From Spirochaetia bacterium UBA5368 (GTDB taxonomy: Bacteria; Spirochaetota; UBA4802; UBA5368): DNA of 5,991 bases. Of this stretch, positions 4,513 to 5,991 are shown one piece after another. The notes beneath the pieces were generated by a model that saw nothing but the letters and a program-made list of their open reading frames with translations, was not told the origin of the DNA and did no database searches. The stretch lies in assembly GCA_002407865.1 (NCBI GenBank), contig DHPI01000006.1, positions 1 to 5,991 of the forward strand, read 5' to 3'. The position numbers and the translations under genes were made by a program. Position 1 is the first letter of the stretch. Each line of letters starts with the position of its first letter.

Positions 4513-5991
4513 ATGGCAAAGTCATCATTAATCCGCTCAACCGGGATTGTCGCGCTTTCCACGCTTATCAGCAGGATAATGGGCTTTGTCCGCGATATGA
4601 TTGTCGCCGGCTATTTCGGCGCGTCGGCGTCGCTCGACGGATTTTTTGTCGCGTTTCGAATCCCGAACCTGCTGCGGCGGCTCGTGGCGGAGGGCGCGCT
4701 CACAATATCGTTCATTCCGGTGTATACCGAATATCTGGTCATCAAGGGCGAAAAAGACGCCCTCGAGCTGGCGCAGAAGACGCTCTCGATCCTCGTGGTG
4801 ATACTTTTTTCGCTTGTCACGCTCGGCATCGTTTTTTCTCCGGAAATTGTGCGCATGTTCGCGTACGGCTTTACCGACGAGGCGACGCTGCGGCTGACAA
4901 TTGGCCTCAACCGCGTAATGTTTCCCTATCTCTTTTTTGTGGGCGTCGTGGCGTTCGCCATGGGGGTGCTGAATTCGCACAATTATTTTTTTGCGCCGTC
5001 GTTTTCACCGGTGCTGCTCAACGTCGGGTTTATTACCGGGGCCGTGCTGTTTGGAAAATTTTTCAGCGAGCCGCTGTACGGCCTCGCGTGGGGCGTCATT
5101 CTCGGCGGGGTGCTGCAAACGGCGCTCCAGATTCCCTACCTGATCAAGTCCGGGTTCCGAATGAAAATCTCCGTCGATTTTACGCATCCCGGAATACGGA
5201 AGATATTTAAAATGATAGGCCCCGCCGTGTTCGGTATCGCGATATACCAGATCAATATTTTCATGAGCACCGTGCTTGCGTCGATGCTGCCGTCGGGGAG
5301 CATTTCGTATCTCTATTACTGCGACAGGCTGACCGAAATTGTGCTTGGGGTATTCATCGTTTCCATCGGTAACGTAATACTGCCCGAGATGTCGCGCGTC
5401 ACGGCGTTGGACGATACCGCCGCGCTGAAAAGAATCTATCTGGGATCGGTCAACGCCTCGCTTTTCATGGCAATCCCGGCGGCGGTCGCGCTGATGGCGG
5501 CGGGCGTTCCCGTGGTGTCGGTGCTCTTTATGCGCGGCGCGTTTACCGACTACCACGTGCAGATGACGGCGAAGGCCTTGCTGTACGCCAGCATCGGCAT
5601 AGGCCCGGTCGCGATACTGAGGATTACCACGCCGACGTTTTACTCGCTCAAGGATACGAGGATTCCCGTGATCACCTCCGCGATCTCGTTTGTGCTGAAC
5701 ATCACCGCCGGGTGCATCCTTATGCAGACGCCGCTGAAACACGCGGGGCTGTCGCTCGCGAATTCGATTTCGGCTGCCGTACAGATGCTGATTCTGGTGG
5801 TCTGGCTTCAGAAAAAAATCGGCAGGCTATCGGCGCGCGAACTGGCAGTCCCGATATGCAAATACTGCGCCGCGAGCCTCGTAATGGCGCTTGTCATTAT
5901 CGCCATTGCCTCGGGCGGGGACTGGCTACACGGCCCGTTTCGCGGAAGACTGCTTCGGCTGTGCGCCATTGTGCTTGCCGGCGGAGGCGCG
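4513..5991 (+). CDS. murJ: lipid II flippase MurJ (MviN), 3' end outside window
   Basis: MurJ is an integral inner-membrane protein of the MOP superfamily that flips the peptidoglycan precursor lipid II to the periplasmic face. The 493 codons present read without a stop to the last base; full proteins are about 510-530 residues, so only the C-terminal end is missing. The N-terminal family block is clear: LISRIMGFVRD (18-28), LDGFFVAFRIPNLLRRLVAEGA (split as residues 41-51 and 52-62), then ISFIPVYTEY. Functionally important charged residues known from E. coli MurJ have counterparts at R21, R27, D42, R55 and E60, and at D271, R272 and E275 in the YYCDRLTE segment. The usual TDAFF reads LDGFF. 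ATG 4513 is the only ATG after the in-frame stop at 4468-4470; its Shine-Dalgarno is weak (AGGCG at 4503-4507, 5 nt spacing). It is transcribed divergently from the TPR operon, so shared regulation is possible but not shown. Confidence 0.96.
   Translation, partial: MAKSSLIRSTGIVALSTLISRIMGFVRDMIVAGYFGASASLDGFFVAFRIPNLLRRLVAEGALTISFIPVYTEYLVIKGEKDALELAQKTLSILVVILFSLVTLGIVFSPEIVRMFAYGFTDEATLRLTIGLNRVMFPYLFFVGVVAFAMGVLNSHNYFFAPSFSPVLLNVGFITGAVLFGKFFSEPLYGLAWGVILGGVLQTALQIPYLIKSGFRMKISVDFTHPGIRKIFKMIGPAVFGIAIYQINIFMSTVLASMLPSGSISYLYYCDRLTEIVLGVFIVSIGNVILPEMSRVTALDDTAALKRIYLGSVNASLFMAIPAAVALMAAGVPVVSVLFMRGAFTDYHVQMTAKALLYASIGIGPVAILRITTPTFYSLKDTRIPVITSAISFVLNITAGCILMQTPLKHAGLSLANSISAAVQMLILVVWLQKKIGRLSARELAVPICKYCAASLVMALVIIAIASGGDWLHGPFRGRLLRLCAIVLAGGGA

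Noticed and set aside
4537..5742. Minus-strand open frames opposite murJ (4537-4980, 5005-5742)
   Set aside because: Their products are rich in His, Arg, Asp and Gln with no domain, which is typical of antisense of a GC-biased membrane-protein gene. The plus strand encodes a clear MurJ.

Overview
This window carries six genes of a diderm bacterium with moderately high GC: two cut by the window edges and four complete. The lipid II flippase gene and a Sec-exported, entirely TPR-built protein fit a cell with peptidoglycan and a periplasm. No phylogenetic marker fixes the phylum. The mix of TPR and STAS proteins would suit a spirochaete, but that is only a weak inference.

Layout: (1) 2-697 (+) is the C-terminal two thirds of aroB (3-dehydroquinate synthase, shikimate pathway). 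It is followed after a short gap by (2) a small STAS-domain protein of the anti-sigma-factor-antagonist type (716-1084, +), probably in the same transcript. (3) After a convergent junction of only 21 nt there is a three-gene minus-strand cluster, in transcription order: an exported 12-unit TPR protein (4281 to 2758), a FecCD/BtuC-like membrane permease (2801 to 1872) and a FecE/BtuD-like ABC ATPase (1879 to 1106). The genes overlap by 44 nt and 8 nt, so they look like one translationally coupled operon. (4) A 231-bp divergent intergenic region (4282-4512) holds a good sigma70-type promoter and a strong Shine-Dalgarno for the TPR operon, plus small inverted repeats. (5) murJ (lipid II flippase) runs rightward from 4513 off the window end.

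The flanking genes (aroB, murJ) are ordinary housekeeping genes. The unusual part is the central operon. Its ATPase and permease are recognisable by overall layout as a vitamin B12/siderophore-type importer pair, but both have lost the family's diagnostic residues while keeping long intact frames. The ATPase keeps Walker A, the Walker B aspartate and the D-loop. It lacks the Q-loop Gln, has LSGCT as its signature, has Asp for the catalytic Glu, and has Asn for the switch His. No periplasmic binding protein is present; an exported TPR protein occupies that place in the operon. This may be an undescribed TPR-coupled, hydrolysis-impaired ABC complex, or simply a fast-evolving transporter. The sequence alone cannot decide between these.

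No tRNA, rRNA, CRISPR array, insertion sequence or clear intrinsic terminator was seen.
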